From Thunnus maccoyii (lineage: Eukaryota > Chordata > Actinopteri > Scombriformes > Scombridae), in NCBI RefSeq assembly GCF_910596095.1, contig NC_056546.1, positions 22,410,425 through 22,474,424 on the forward strand: 64,000 nucleotides of DNA, read 5' to 3'. The translations under genes were made by a program, and so were the position numbers. Under the pieces are notes generated by a model. The model was not told the DNA's origin. It was given only the letters and a program-made list of their open reading frames with translations, and made no database searches. The stretch's first letter is position 1. Each line of letters opens with the position of its first letter. Below, in pieces: positions 49,201-59,746 of the stretch.

Positions 49201-52200
49201 CCCTGGTGAAAGTGGAGCCAGTGGGAGAGAGTGTGGTCCTGTCACTCCTACAGAGCGGGCAGAGCAAGAGGTTACTGTTGTGCCGACAGCAGGGCTTTAG
49301 AGCCCCACGATGAACTCCAATTATGGGTTTGAAGTTTTCTACCAGTGTTTGTGTTATTTCGTTTAAATAGCCATGAAACACAGCTGATAAGACGGACGAG
49401 ATGATGTAATATTTGGAACTAAAGATAGCCTGCCGACATGAGAGGCTCGCAGCCTGAGAAATATTTGGAAAGCAGGAGATGTTGGAGATGGATGTCAGAA
49501 CTGTGGACTCCAGTTACTCCTGACCTTATTTATTATTATGAGCATGGAAAATGTTCAGTCCTTCTTTGCCTAGGCAGGGTATAAGGATTGCAATGATTCT
49601 CTGTCCAGCACTTTGATCATACTGATATCAAACCTGATGTGAATATTCATGAATCCTAATCATATTAATGACTCCCTGACCTCTTCTCTAGCACAGCTAT
49701 CATGAAAAATCTAATGGGCACATGGCCTTGAAATTTACTGAACACATAAATGCTTCACAGAGGACTACCCTTCACATTTTGGACAGTATCCCAAAAAATG
49801 CCACATATTTCACTATGCATCCATGTAACTGATGCCAGTTATTCAGTACAGACCACAATGTACAATCAATGTGTCATTTGTATTGTATTGGTTTACATAT
49901 TACCATAACATTTAGTCAACATTTGGCTGCACAGTACTCATTAAGTGTTATTCAACTGATCAGAAGTACACATCACTTTTCCTTTAGAAAAAGTCATATG
50001 ATATAAAAGTCAGAATCACAACTGTAGGCTATTAAACAAAACATTTGTTTTACTAATGCTGTAAAAAATTATAAAATACTCTTGTAAACACTTTTTATCT
50101 GAGATTGAGAGACAGACAGTTTCAGGTGACTGCAAGATTTTAAGAGTGAGGAGAGAACAGACCGTGTTGCCAACTTGACTCAGTCAGCCAAGACATTATT
50201 CACTCACTACAGTAATCAAACACATGGTGAAATTCCAAAGCAGTGCAGAAAAGTGAAAATTATAAACTAAAAAGTGGGTGGTGATTGATGCTCTGTGTGG
50301 TAGTCGGTCTCCAGACGTGCAGACAGACTCGTCCTTCACTTTGCTTATAATTTTTCATTGATTCAAATCCAAATTAAACAAGGCTAATCAAGAGCGAGAG
50401 AAAACTCTTTATACAAAACTAATTTTCACTTGGAAAACGTCTTCTAGGTTTTGCTGGTGTAGACTTTTAATGTAGGGGACCAGTAGAGTAGTAACAGAAA
50501 AATACAGTTCCAGCTCAGTGGAAACCTTTGGTGCTCCAATTAGTGGATGAAATGGTGCATGTATTCATAGGGCCACCATAGTTGTTGGTGGTATCCTTGG
50601 CTGGCTGTCTTACCTGAAAACCTTCTGAAGAAGGGCCCAGCAGTCCTTCACCTCGCTCTGCTTCTGTGTGACGCCAGCAGCCAGGGCAGGATGCAGATTA
50701 GACAGCTGGGACACGCTCACATCTAGCATCTACCACACACAGGCCTGTAGGTTAGGTAGAGAAGGCTTCTGCAACACACTTTCAAGATCTGACTAGACGG
50801 TGCTGTTTTAGCAAAAAGACGTTTTTCCTACCATGATTTGACTGGCGATGTCACGTATTTCCCTGTCTCCGAAGCTGTCCAGCTCTTTAGAGGCAGATAT
50901 GCTTTTCTTCTAAAAGAAAGGATACGTATCAATGATGGAATTTCTGTGTGAATCTCAGATGTAATTGGAGAATTAACAGTTAAGCAGCCAGGGAATTTTA
51001 CCATGTTATTAATAGCAAACAATGTATTATCAGCCTGCTGGTAGAATGAGGAAACCTCCAGTGCAAGCTGAAGATTTTCATGGTAGTTTTTCAGATGAGA
51101 CTGAACCTTCAGCCACCTAAACACACAGCAGATGACAACACAAACAAGTTCAGTCTTCAGTTTATCTTTGGATTAAAGATGTTTCATGCTGCGTACATTT
51201 TCAATCTCAGTTTAAGGGACACAGTGTACATTTTATTTATGTGTTTCCTCTTGCTGGAGATGTTTTTGCCATCTGTCTTCCCTTGTTTCTCCAGTTTTAG
51301 GGCCAAGTGGTTGATCTCCTCGTGGAGGTTTCTGTATAGCTGCTCATCCTGCAGGGAAACAGTGGAACACAATCCAACTATGACCTCAGCTGTCTTTACC
51401 ATACACCCTGAGAGACAAATTACAGTCAGCCATAGATAAAGGCCTGGGAAACCTCTACAAAATTGTAATATAAACCATAAACATATGGAAATGTGTATAT
51501 ATTTTTTACCCAAAGAATGTCGTTTGGCATGTAAAATGTTTTTATCAAATGCTTTGTTAATACATCCCTGTGTTTGTTCCTTTATAATGCTCACCTGTTT
51601 CAGATCTAAAATTCTTCTGGTCAGCTGCATTTTGTCGACATTTTCCCCGAGGACATTTACCAGAGCCTGTTCCTCTTCCTGCTGGCACACATAAAAGTCA
51701 GTGTTTATAGCTCCCCATTTGTCAGGAACCCAACCGTTATTTCTTTTTTAGAGGCACCGGGATTATACCACATTATCCCTGCTACCAAGGAGGATGCTAA
51801 ACAGAAATAGCCCTCAGCATGAGGAGAGAAACTTTGAACTTGATACTATTGCACAGAGGAAAGGATGAGTGGAACTAAATGGAGAATACCGTCTCCCCTT
51901 GGGATGGATGTTTTATAGTTCATAAGCAACATCCTCCATTACATTCCCACAGGTCCATTATCAATCATCAGTTCCCTTGTGCCAGACACAGACATGAACG
52001 GAGAAATAAACACAGGCTTAAAACGCTCGAGATGATTGCTTTTTGATAATGACAGGCAGATGTTTTACACTGGTGAATATACACAAACAAGAGATGTCTT
52101 CAGGATACTGAGCTAATTTCCTGTATTAGGAAGTGCTGTTTTTTGTGCCAATTATTTCGACAGCCGTTGATTAGAGCTGTCTGTCTACTCATATTTAACT

Positions 52201-55200
52201 CTGGGGCAACTGTTTTTAGTGTTAATTGTTCATTAGCAGTAATAGTAGTAGTATCATTAATAATAATAATATCACAATATCCAAAATTATTAAAAATGTG
52301 TTGTCTATGGCTCAATAAAATTTACTCTGAAAAAGGATAAAAATGTTACCTTCTCTTTAATCCATGCTTCCAGCTTGTCCACTTTTTTGTTGAACTCCTG
52401 CAGGTTCTTGGCTCCACCCAGGGCCCTCGTCTGATTGGCAGCCGTCTGTTTCAGAGTCTGCCATTGGTCCCTGAGCTGGCTGAGCTGCTTCTTCACGAGA
52501 TCAGAAGTGGGGTTCAGCTTGCAGATCAACTGCTCACCCATCTTTTTAACCAGAGAGGAACATAAAGAGATTATTGATTGAAGGTGTAGGGTAGGCAGAG
52601 CAACCAGACTAACATGGAACAGTGGCTGAGTACATTTGACGACTCCAGTTTGTCAGTCATTGTTTATGTGCCAGACGTCTGCACAATTGTTGGAAACTTG
52701 CCATTAATTTCTTGGATATACCCTTGAAAAATCTCCTGGTTCTGCCTCTGCCTTTCCTGGGCTGTCTGAGTGTCAGGGGAGGTTAATTATCAGCAATGTA
52801 CCATTTCCAAACATTTTCTCCTGAGGGAGAAAGTATAAACTGGCTTGACAGAGCCGTCTGGAACACTGAGGGTCTGCTTTTCTCTCCGGTTGACTGGAAA
52901 GGCCTACAAGACCATTATGTTATGTGTTATGCGACCTGACAGACTCTTTTAGCACCAAAGACAGTGATTAATGATTGCATTCAGATCTCCATTACCTGTT
53001 AAAAAGTTAAAATAAACATTTCATTTAGGATGTGGGTAGCTCTGATGTGCTTGCTCTGGTAATATTTGAGTTAGATTCCAGGCTCATATTGCTTCATTTT
53101 GTTACCTGGTTGAGTTGAATTAGGGTGTTCTCAAAGTCTTTGAGGTCTCTTTGAAGCGTCTGCGAGGCTTCTTCCCAGTCCTGCAGGGGGCAGCGCTGAA
53201 TATTACAGCCATCCTTCAGGTCCTGAAGCTTGCCTTTGATCCATGCCTCTGCCTGCATCACAAACAGACACAAATGTGTCAGATGTGCTTTACACTCTGT
53301 GACACATAATGGACCATTAAGTTTGTTTATAGACCTGTTTCTGTTGTTTGATTAGATTTTTCAGTTCTGAATCCACTTAAGAGATCAGATATGGCTAATG
53401 TTGGCTTAGGAAGAACTAAGGATGCACTGCAATATCTCTGAGTAACAATCTGTGACAGTAATTTATCCCCGATTTAGTTTTGAACATTTAGTTTTAAAAT
53501 CTATTGTTCAAGTGAAAGATATTTAGTAAACACATAAATATATTTATATGGATCCACAATACATATATGGAAATATGGTATAATTACTATCCAATTTCTT
53601 TTGAAGTATTTTAATGACTTTAATATCCAGAGCTTTAATATAGAAAATTCATCTAGCCGTATAGTGAGTAGTATAATGGTAAATATGGCATTATTTCTGC
53701 TGGTCAGGAGAGGAAACAGGCCGCATTTTCTTCCATGACTTAAAGTAATGTGGAGCTTCAGACACATCAAGAACAGCCCTTTGTTCTCCAATGTCATGTT
53801 ATGCAGAGCAGAAGTTTCTCTTGGCAAGTTCCTGAACTACATTGCATAAGGCTTTGTCTTGCAGAGCTGCCTTCTGGCAACATTTATATGGAGTGAGAAC
53901 TCCAAACCAGGTGGCCAAAGTCAGAAACTCTTGGAAAGTGCACGTTTGTTTGCTGTAAAGCACCCGGTGTGGAAGTCAGTGACCCACTCAAGATATAATG
54001 ATTGAATGGAGAAATAAATCAAGTCGGGTTCTTCCATTTCTCAGCATGATCCTAAATGATTCATGCAACTGATAAAATCAGCAGAACTTATTTTTCACAG
54101 AGTTGCTTTTTGTACTCCGCAGAATGACAAGTTAAGCACACAAATAAGTCATTATAACATTACATCAACACATTATTTCCCAAGGAATCTGATATGACTG
54201 ACATTAAATAATAGACTCTACAGCAATCCTTCTCTTGAATTAATAAAACATCAAGACCGCACATGACAAAGCCACTAAACAACTCTTTGCTCGAGATTAA
54301 AATGTGATGTCACTTCTCCTCAGAGAGGCAGGTCATTAACTTTACAAGGCCCCTGGGGCAGCGGAGGTATTTCGGGGTTGAACAGAAGGAAAAGAGCTTG
54401 ACAAAACAGGCCTGCCCCTATCTCCTCACACTAGCTCCCATGGCATATAATGACCTCATACAGGAAGTCTATGATTCCCTTGTTTCTTCCTGTTCGCTCT
54501 CCACAACAATGGTCTGTTTATCAAAATGTACAGTTGGGCTTTAGTCTAGTCACAGAGAATAGACAGCTAATGCATGCAGCTCAGATTGTATCACTGCTCC
54601 TGATTTTATGCGAAAAATATGTGACCACACAGGAAAACAGATCTGCAGTCAACACAGAACATAACTTAAAAACAAACTCCATCTTTTGCTGATTAGAATC
54701 TGAAAGCATAAAGTGCTCTATTTCATACTGCCTTTCATTTCTGCAAGCTTTAACGGCATCTAATTTTAGCATTTTAACTGAAAAACAAGGACAATGGAAC
54801 ATATTTCACCACATTATAAAATGTTTACCAATAAGCCACATTTTTAACCTCTCTAGTAATGCAACTTGGCCCTGAAATGACAGTGGGAGTGAAAGTCTCT
54901 ATACTTTGTCTATGATGGAAACGGGATGGTGAAAGGCGAGATGTTTTGCAGAGCAGCTTCAGAGACAGATGGTGTGTTTCTCCATGTGGTGACCTGCTTT
55001 GCTCCCCTAGCTTGAAACATTAGGGGCCTTTAAAAGTCTCTCTCTGGAAAGCTCACTTCCACTTCGATGTACTGTAATACTGTAATAACACATTTTCATC
55101 AGTGATTGCAGTCAACCAAATCCCAGTAAAACAAGCAGGTCCCCAGATATCAAAACCTCTGACTATTTAAAGTACATTCTCAAATGAAGTTAAAATAAAA

Positions 55201-57405
55201 AAAAAAAAGCTGTTTCCTCTCAAAGCAACAGAAATGCGAGCTCCACTTAAGAGCAAAGGGCTGCTAAGCTTGTTAACATTAACGACGTGCTAGAGAGCTG
55301 TTTTCAACACATACATACATCATATGTTTCCTTCAGCTGACATCCAAAATGGATGTCTTATTACTGGAAGTAAACAGACTATCACTTGGATAGGCTGCTC
55401 AACAGAGCAAAATGTCCCTCCACCGAACTCATTTCAAAATGTCCTTGTATGCCGGGGTGGACGCAGCGATGAGATAACACAACCAGTTGTGCTGCTTGGC
55501 TGAGTCTCTCTGGGCCATAGGCGTGAAGAGATTGAGCCAAACAATGATCTCATCCCTAAATAATTGCTTCACTTGTGGCGGTTTCCCCTCCCTCTCTTCC
55601 CTCAGCCAAACACAGCTCATACAGTTCTTGGGACAAAATAAGAACCAGTACATATTTTGTTCTCCTCTGCAGGTCATGCGACAGGCAGCTTCCACTCTGA
55701 TTTCATCTCAACAACACAACTTGTTGCTTTTGAGATAAACCCTACCCCAGCTTCTTTTCATTTAGCGTTTTTACATCAGTGGTGATTAGAGATTCTGATA
55801 AGTTTTTACTTACTCTGGTTGGATTTTAAAATGATAAAAAACATCTCTATTTGAAAAATATGCATATTCTAGATAAGTGGAGAGGGAAAAAGTACACCCT
55901 CCTCAAACATTTATGAATTTTCAGTTACATGAGGGAAGACAGAAAAGTGAGAAGAGTGCTGTGATTTTTCATGAAAAGGGATTCAAATTTATGCAGCATT
56001 TGAGAAACTGTTGGTTTAGGTTTAGTATGCATGCCACATTTTACCTGAAGTACTTCCTTGTTGAAGAGAGAGTTGCGCTGAGTGAAGCAGTCACTCTGGG
56101 ACGTAACAGCTGCAGACCCCTCATTCTGTGTGTGTAGATGACTCTCTTTCCTCTGAGCCTCTTTCTTCTGTGACTCAGGCACTGAAATCTGTGTGAACAC
56201 AAAGAACAGACAACACAGGCTTGAAAACAATAGATGGCAATTCGACTGCAACATTAGACTTCTTAAATAGACAAAATCTGATCACTAAATGATGCTTGGC
56301 TCTGATGAAACCTCTAAGGCAGAGGCGCTGCTATCCAGCCACAACCACCTTACAGACAGATGATTTTGAAGGATTCATTCATGTTGATTACACCTTTTTA
56401 TTACCATCCAGACATTACAAACATGTGTCAAACTGGCCCCAAGGTCCCTCTGAACAAAAACCTACTGTCAGCACTACGTGAGATGGAATGAACACGACTA
56501 ATGGACAAGCATTCCTGTTGCTCCAATCAGGAAACATCTGGGCACATGAAGGAAGCAGTAACGGACAAATCCTTGGAAGTCTGATCTTTTTTTTTTTTTT
56601 AAGTACATGTAAACATATCACCTTTAAAGAACTTTGGCAGATCAAGTTCATTCTTTCATACCTGAACAGGCAAAGGCGCCACACCATCTCAAATATAATT
56701 ACAACCATTTTTGGCCATTGATATGAATAATACATGAGAGGAGGAAAAGTAATATATTGTTGTGGTTAAAGAGGAAGAGATGATGCAGATGAGAACTGTA
56801 CTTTTTTGTCCTAAAAGGGGAAATGAGGCCATTGCTGTGTCAGTGTGTTATTATTACCAGCCTCCACCAGGACTTCAGCAAGTCTTTTTCTTTTGTTAAC
56901 ATCTTCCCTCCCTGACCTCATGTTTTCCAGTGAGCCCTGCCTCTGCAAGCTCTGCTGTAACAGAGCACTTCATCCACACACACTGAGGACTCCGACAAGG
57001 AACAAATCCAACAGCCCACTGACTTTAAATAATATCCTACAATACACCACATACACTATACTGTTTTATTCTGTTATTTCTTACAAACATTACAGCTAAA
57101 CAAGAGGGAACAAAAGGGGTATTTATTTGTCAGGGGTTAAGGGACACGTTGCTCCCATAACACGTCCCCTCCTCTGTGTGACTTTGCTCCAAATGTATAA
57201 TATAATAAAACTGTTTAAGTTTGGCTGAAATACAAAATGACTTCACTTCCTAAACTCAGAGAGATTCATCGAGTCCACAGCTGGCTACAAAGACCCCACT
57301 GCGTCACAACAAAACAACTGTTTTTCCTACAGTCTGAATAGTTAGGAAAAATAGCATCATCTTCAAAAAAAAACATCCACTTCTCAATTTTTAACATGAT
57401 ATGAC

Positions 57406-57440
<35 letters not shown>

Positions 57441-58733
57441 TAAACTCCCATTATATAAGCAAATTAATTTAGCAGTTAAGCTAGCTGAGTATCTTCTTAC
57501 CTGTTGGGATTTCTCTCCGTTCAGTTTCGTCCTGGTTTGTCCCTGCATGGTCTGATAATCATCACTGCTGTCTTTTCTGAGTAAAACCTAAAAGGGTAAG
57601 ATGGAGTTAAATAGCTGGTAGCGCTTAATAAGTTGTAAATTAAATGAACAAGCTGGACAGGACGACGGAGCTTGTGACAGGCTAAAAGAAAACCAGTCAA
57701 CAGCAATTAGCATTTTATAAGTTACAAGCTAACGTTAGGGCCTGGACGTGCTGGAGATGTTTATGAAAAATGTCTCTAACCACAAGCATTATTACATTTA
57801 GACAATTTTAAAAGTATCTCTACTACAAGACTGTCCTTTCTGTCGAGATACATTTGTCAACCAATATTTTAGAAAGATTCACTATTATAACCAAAACGTC
57901 AAAAATCCAAATTAATTTAATTACTAAATTAATATAGATATGTAGCTTAAAATGCTAAATATTTGATCTGTAGAAAAATGTAGAAAAATGTCTATTTTAT
58001 ATGCTGAGTTTGAAGTTCATTTTTCAACAGTATTTCTGTTAAAGAGTAAAAAGTGTGGATTCATGTCAGTGAACTAAATTTTGTAGATGCAGTAACTATG
58101 AAAAGAACTTAAATTGTGTCTAAAATTACCTACATTTCGTCTTTTTGAGTAAAAATTTAAATTTTAACAAATGCTCTTGAGATACCTATTTGTTAGATTT
58201 GCATATTTTCATTAGTAAACTGTATCATGTACCTTGAATTGAGAATTGGGCTTATTCTCACAGCTTACTCCCACAATCCTGGGTAGAAGTGGATCTGATG
58301 TGCTGGTGATGTTGTTGTTGTTGTTGTTGTTCTCAGATGTGGACCCTGTGATTGAGAGCTGTGCTGGTCCGACCGACACTTTGCTCTCTGATCGTTCTTT
58401 ACTCCCAGAGATTGTGATCTTCTTAATGGATCTGGAAACAGCAGACGGAGAAGCGACATTCTGGTTCAGGTGGTCCTCAGCTGCCATGTCCTCCTGGTTG
58501 CGTTTCACAGGGGCTACCTGCTTGGCGATGGGTGAGACGAGACAGGGGCCATGTGCACAGACCTGCGATCGACTGAGGTAGAGCGAGTTCAGGTTGTGCT
58601 GTAATGTGCAGTTATCTAGACTCTGGCTCTGTAGATAACTCTGTGCAAAGTCCTGGCATTTTGGCACAGCAGGGACTGACAGCCTTGTCCCAATGGTGAA
58701 GGGCTGTACCTTCCTTACAATACTTTCAGACAT
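30250..58733 (-). CDS. Large spectrin-repeat / PH-domain protein (about 2,358 aa), unnamed
   Basis: Assembled from 33 coding exons with GT-AG ends and agreeing phases: 58233-58733, 57501-57587, 56045-56188, 53106-53252, 52350-52541, 51595-51681, 51230-51348, 51002-51116, 50832-50909, 50614-50729, 49085-49247, 45002-45147, 44796-44892, 44192-44341, 43821-43970, 43075-43331, 41862-41997, 41180-41374, 40572-40724, 39448-39665, 38946-39129, 38690-38845, 37779-38156, 33515-35446, 32541-32675, 32344-32418, 32165-32251, 31985-32076, 31783-31868, 31629-31692, 31292-31509, 30623-30775, 30250-30515. Total 7,077 nt. Order: disordered N-terminus (1-240), spectrin repeats (about 244-1197), long disordered region (1198-2012), PH domain (about 2021-2123), Ser-rich basic tail. 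The PH domain and tail resemble beta-spectrins, but there are no CH domains. Likely a submembrane or cytoskeletal scaffold (inference). A missed or alternative exon is possible. Confidence 0.85.
31292..31509 (-). CDS. Spectrin/PH gene, Cys/His-rich exon after the PH domain
   Basis: This 218-nt exon encodes residues about 2147-2219. It starts with a Cys/His cluster (C2152, C2155, H2156, C2161, H2162, C2163, H2167) in KPSLCSGCHSLAKCHC, followed by a Pro/Arg-rich linker. Phase matches at both ends (2 in, 1 out). The clustering could form a small metal site, but no known zinc-finger family is recognised. Confidence 0.75.
31783..32418 (-). CDS. Spectrin/PH gene, PH-domain exons
   Basis: Four exons (32344-32418, 32165-32251, 31985-32076, 31783-31868) encode the PH domain, about residues 2021-2123. 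It opens with MEGTLERKHKLQLGGKKAAS (strand 1 and the first loop) and continues with RGWNSYHAVLYRHTLCFYQD (strands 2-3), FRLRLRDGSEYLL (strands 5-6) and the C-terminal helix containing the conserved Trp in MKKWMMKIQ. The layout MEG-x-L-x-RKH...K-x-A-x-SR-x-W follows the beta-spectrin PH domain (MEGFLNRKHEW...KKASSRSW), which binds phosphoinositides. Basic residues in the first loop are kept, so lipid binding is plausible. Confidence 0.85.
33515..35446 (-). CDS. Spectrin/PH gene, 1,932-bp giant exon (644 aa)
   Basis: One open exon supplies residues 1324-1967. It begins VSTYLHVKDNNLAVAPVYES after a strong acceptor (TTTTTTATAG) and ends with GCSK before GTGAGG. The content is Ser/Pro/Glu-rich and probably disordered. 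A basic cluster KRMGKKRKRKRDARRH sits at residues 1399-1414, a possible bipartite nuclear signal or acidic-partner site. A hydrophobic island, LGSVLSFDLPKDMTLIPSI, lies near 1505-1525 and looks like a conserved short motif. The end is strongly acidic (runs of Glu), from GAG/GAA-rich sequence. Unusually large for an internal exon. Confidence 0.9.
35447..37778 (-). other. Intron before the giant exon
   Basis: Intron of about 2.3 kb between exons 37779-38156 and 33515-35446. It is AT-rich around 36570-37180. No exon, RNA gene or complete repeat is recognised inside. Confidence 0.7.
37779..53252 (-). CDS. Spectrin/PH gene, spectrin-repeat exon block
   Basis: Twenty exons from 53106-53252 down to 37779-38156 encode heptad-patterned helices with spectrin-repeat hallmarks: AEAWIKGKLQDL, VDKLEAWIKEK, INKMWLKVQSHL, TLSWLKDNVSMATQ, FLSQLEVLWEEL and LGSLEAWLESVEL, with Trp at the repeat-characteristic positions. 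I estimate eight to ten repeats between residues 244 and 1197, some degenerate. Loop-rich exons 49085-49247 and 45002-45147 interrupt the array. Exon 37779-38156 (126 aa) is already disordered linker. The array would act as an elongated, flexible spacer and protein-binding rod. Confidence 0.85.
40171..40198. repeat. (AC)14 microsatellite
   Basis: Perfect AC dinucleotide tract within an intron of the spectrin/PH gene, seen directly. Confidence 0.95.
44959..44977. repeat. (GA)n microsatellite
   Basis: Short GA tract (about nine units) in the intron of the spectrin/PH gene just left of exon 45002-45147, seen directly. Confidence 0.85.
45148..49084 (-). other. Largest intron of the spectrin/PH gene
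   Basis: About 3.9 kb. It contains the AT-only palindromic stretch at 46176-46301. No additional exon is needed, because the flanking exons join in phase 0. I found no other gene inside. Confidence 0.7.
46176..46301. repeat. AT-only palindromic low-complexity stretch
   Basis: About 125 bp made nearly entirely of TTAATTAAA-type units, many self-complementary (for example TTTAATTAATTAAA). It could form cruciforms. Probably slippage-derived. Confidence 0.85.
53253..58232 (-). other. 5' introns of the spectrin/PH gene
   Basis: Introns between exons 58233-58733, 57501-57587, 56045-56188 and 53106-53252. They hold a 27-T run at 57410-57436, a T-run at 56588-56600 and an A-run at 55198-55208. The minus-strand reading frames at 55429-55695 and 53501-53827 have no fitting splice signals and are not taken as exons. 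No other gene is recognised. Confidence 0.65.
57410..57436 (+). repeat. Run of 27 T
   Basis: Homopolymer in an intron (poly-A in the sense of the host gene), seen directly. Length may be affected by sequencing error. Confidence 0.9.
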
Positions 58734-58743
58734 GGCCAGTGTC
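58233..58743 (-). CDS. Spectrin/PH gene, first coding exon
   Basis: The exon starts after a strong acceptor (TTTTGTTTTCTTATCAG, first exon base 58743). The ATG at 58733-58731 is in good context (ACTGGCCATGT). It encodes 167 disordered residues opening MSESIVRKVQPFTIGTRLSV, with a seven-Asn run from a (GTT)7 tract at 58311-58331. In the predicted spliced leader an in-frame TAA at 58875-58873 lies 19 codons upstream of the ATG, so translation starts here and is not fused to mymx. Ends in phase 0 before GTACAT. Confidence 0.85.
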
Positions 58744-58828
58744 CTGATAAGAAAACAAAATATTCTGGAGTCCAAATGAGCGTTGAAAAAAAGTCTGTCA
58801 CATCCCTTTGTACACACTCCTCACTCAC

Positions 58829-58895
58829 CAGTTCTGCTTGTCCGGTCTCTGTTCAACAGGCAAGTGTAGAGTTTAACAGGACGTGTCGGGAGAGC
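58829..58895 (-). other. Predicted mymx 3' / spectrin-PH leader segment ending in a splice donor
   Basis: The 67 nt after the mymx stop end at AGAACTG followed by GTGAGT, a near-perfect donor. With the acceptor before 58743 this defines an 85-nt intron (58744-58828), a typical size for teleosts. The segment contains no ATG. I found no AATAAA or ATTAAA on the minus strand from the mymx stop through the spectrin/PH start exon. Confidence 0.6.
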
Positions 58896-59123
58896 TCAGT
58901 TCTCCACCTTCTTGTGCATGTTGAGAATGCACAACACACAGCCCAGGATGGCTTCCTTGGACTCCTGGGATCGAATACGGTCCCAGACGTGGCGCAGCGC
59001 CGTGCCAAGGTGGGCAGCGCCTGTAGAGAGGCTTCTCCTGAGGAACTGTGCCACTGAGCCTGCCAGTCTGCTACTGAGGAGCCTGATAACCAGGGACCGC
59101 AGCAAGATGAAAACTGCTGGCAT
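58896..59123 (-). CDS. mymx: Myomixer (minion/myomerger), muscle fusion micropeptide
   Basis: The 75-aa ORF matches vertebrate myomixer (84 aa in mouse). Myomixer acts at the myoblast surface with myomaker to drive cell fusion into multinucleate muscle fibres. Visible features: a hydrophobic N-terminal anchor (MPAVFILLRSLVIRLL, residues 1-16), an Arg-rich amphipathic region (about 18-52) and the family motif AxLGCxL as AILGCVL at residues 58-64. A short C-terminus ends in NMHKKVEN. The ATG is in good context (A at -3) and aligns with the family start (MPA...). An upstream in-frame ATG at 59330 would add a low-complexity extension and is rejected. Single-exon coding. The gene lies on the same strand as, and directly upstream of, the spectrin/PH gene. 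Confidence 0.93.
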   Translation of the reverse strand: MPAVFILLRSLVIRLLSSRLAGSVAQFLRRSLSTGAAHLGTALRHVWDRIRSQESKEAILGCVLCILNMHKKVEN

Positions 59124-59454
59124 GCTGCCTGACTGCTGCGCAAAAAAAGTCTTGAAAAAAAAAAAAAACCTCGAAAAAAGGAGGGAGAAAGCAGAGGGTT
59201 GGTTAAGAGAGAGGATGAAGTCACCACCTCTCCACTTTCTCTCTCTCTCTCTCCCTGTCTGTCTCTCTCTCCCTTTCTCTCTGTCAGAGCTCAACAGAGC
59301 GGAGAGGGGGCTGTAAAGCCTGGCTGTCAAAACTTCCCCTCTGAACCCGAACAGAAAATGTGCTCAGATAAGAGGCGAGGAGTAATGGAGTCAGCGGGAG
59401 AGACCTCTGTCAGACCTCTTCAATCACAGCTTATCCTCAATGAGGTAATATCCC

Positions 59455-59746
59455 CAGCTGAAACACACTCACACCCACACTGCCTCTACCTACCCCTGCA
59501 CAGGAACAGATTCAGCCCTGAGGTGTTCTGCTCAGTCCCAGTGCAAAAATTACCAAAAAAAAAGTTTTGCGTAGGCAGCAGGATTTAAAAAAAAAAGATC
59601 CAAGGTGGTCTGCTGAAATCTTAGGAGAGAATTAGCTTCAGATGCTCATGTGAGCTCTGTCTGGCCAGGAGTGAGAGTGTTGTCCGCAGCTCAGAGCCTC
59701 CCCTTTCCCCATCAGCTAGCAGCAGCTGTCACACAGGTTACAGCTG
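59455..59746 (-). promoter_or_regulatory. E-box cluster upstream of mymx
   Basis: Three CAGCTG E-boxes at 59455-59460, 59723-59728 and 59741-59746 (the last two 18 bp apart), plus CACCTG at 60074-60079, lie 0.3-1 kb upstream of the mymx start codon. CAGCTG/CACCTG are the preferred sites of MyoD and myogenin, known activators of myomixer. The transcription start is not pinpointed and no clear TATA box is seen. Confidence 0.4.

Noticed and set aside
55429..55695. 88-aa minus-strand frame in an intron of the spectrin/PH gene
   Set aside because: No fitting acceptor/donor pair, and the neighbouring exons already join in phase 0 with sensible spectrin sequence.
30250..58733. Calling the large gene a classical beta-spectrin (SPTBN)
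   Set aside because: No CH domains in any upstream exon, too few repeats, and an about 800-residue disordered insert before the PH domain.
58912..59316. Plus-strand frame of 134 aa opposite mymx
   Set aside because: Shadow of mymx on the other strand; low-complexity C-terminus and no domain.
58896..59330. A 144-aa minus-strand frame containing mymx with an N-terminal extension
   Set aside because: The extra 69 residues come from a CT-microsatellite and T-run and have no family similarity; the myomixer family starts at the MPA... methionine at 59123.
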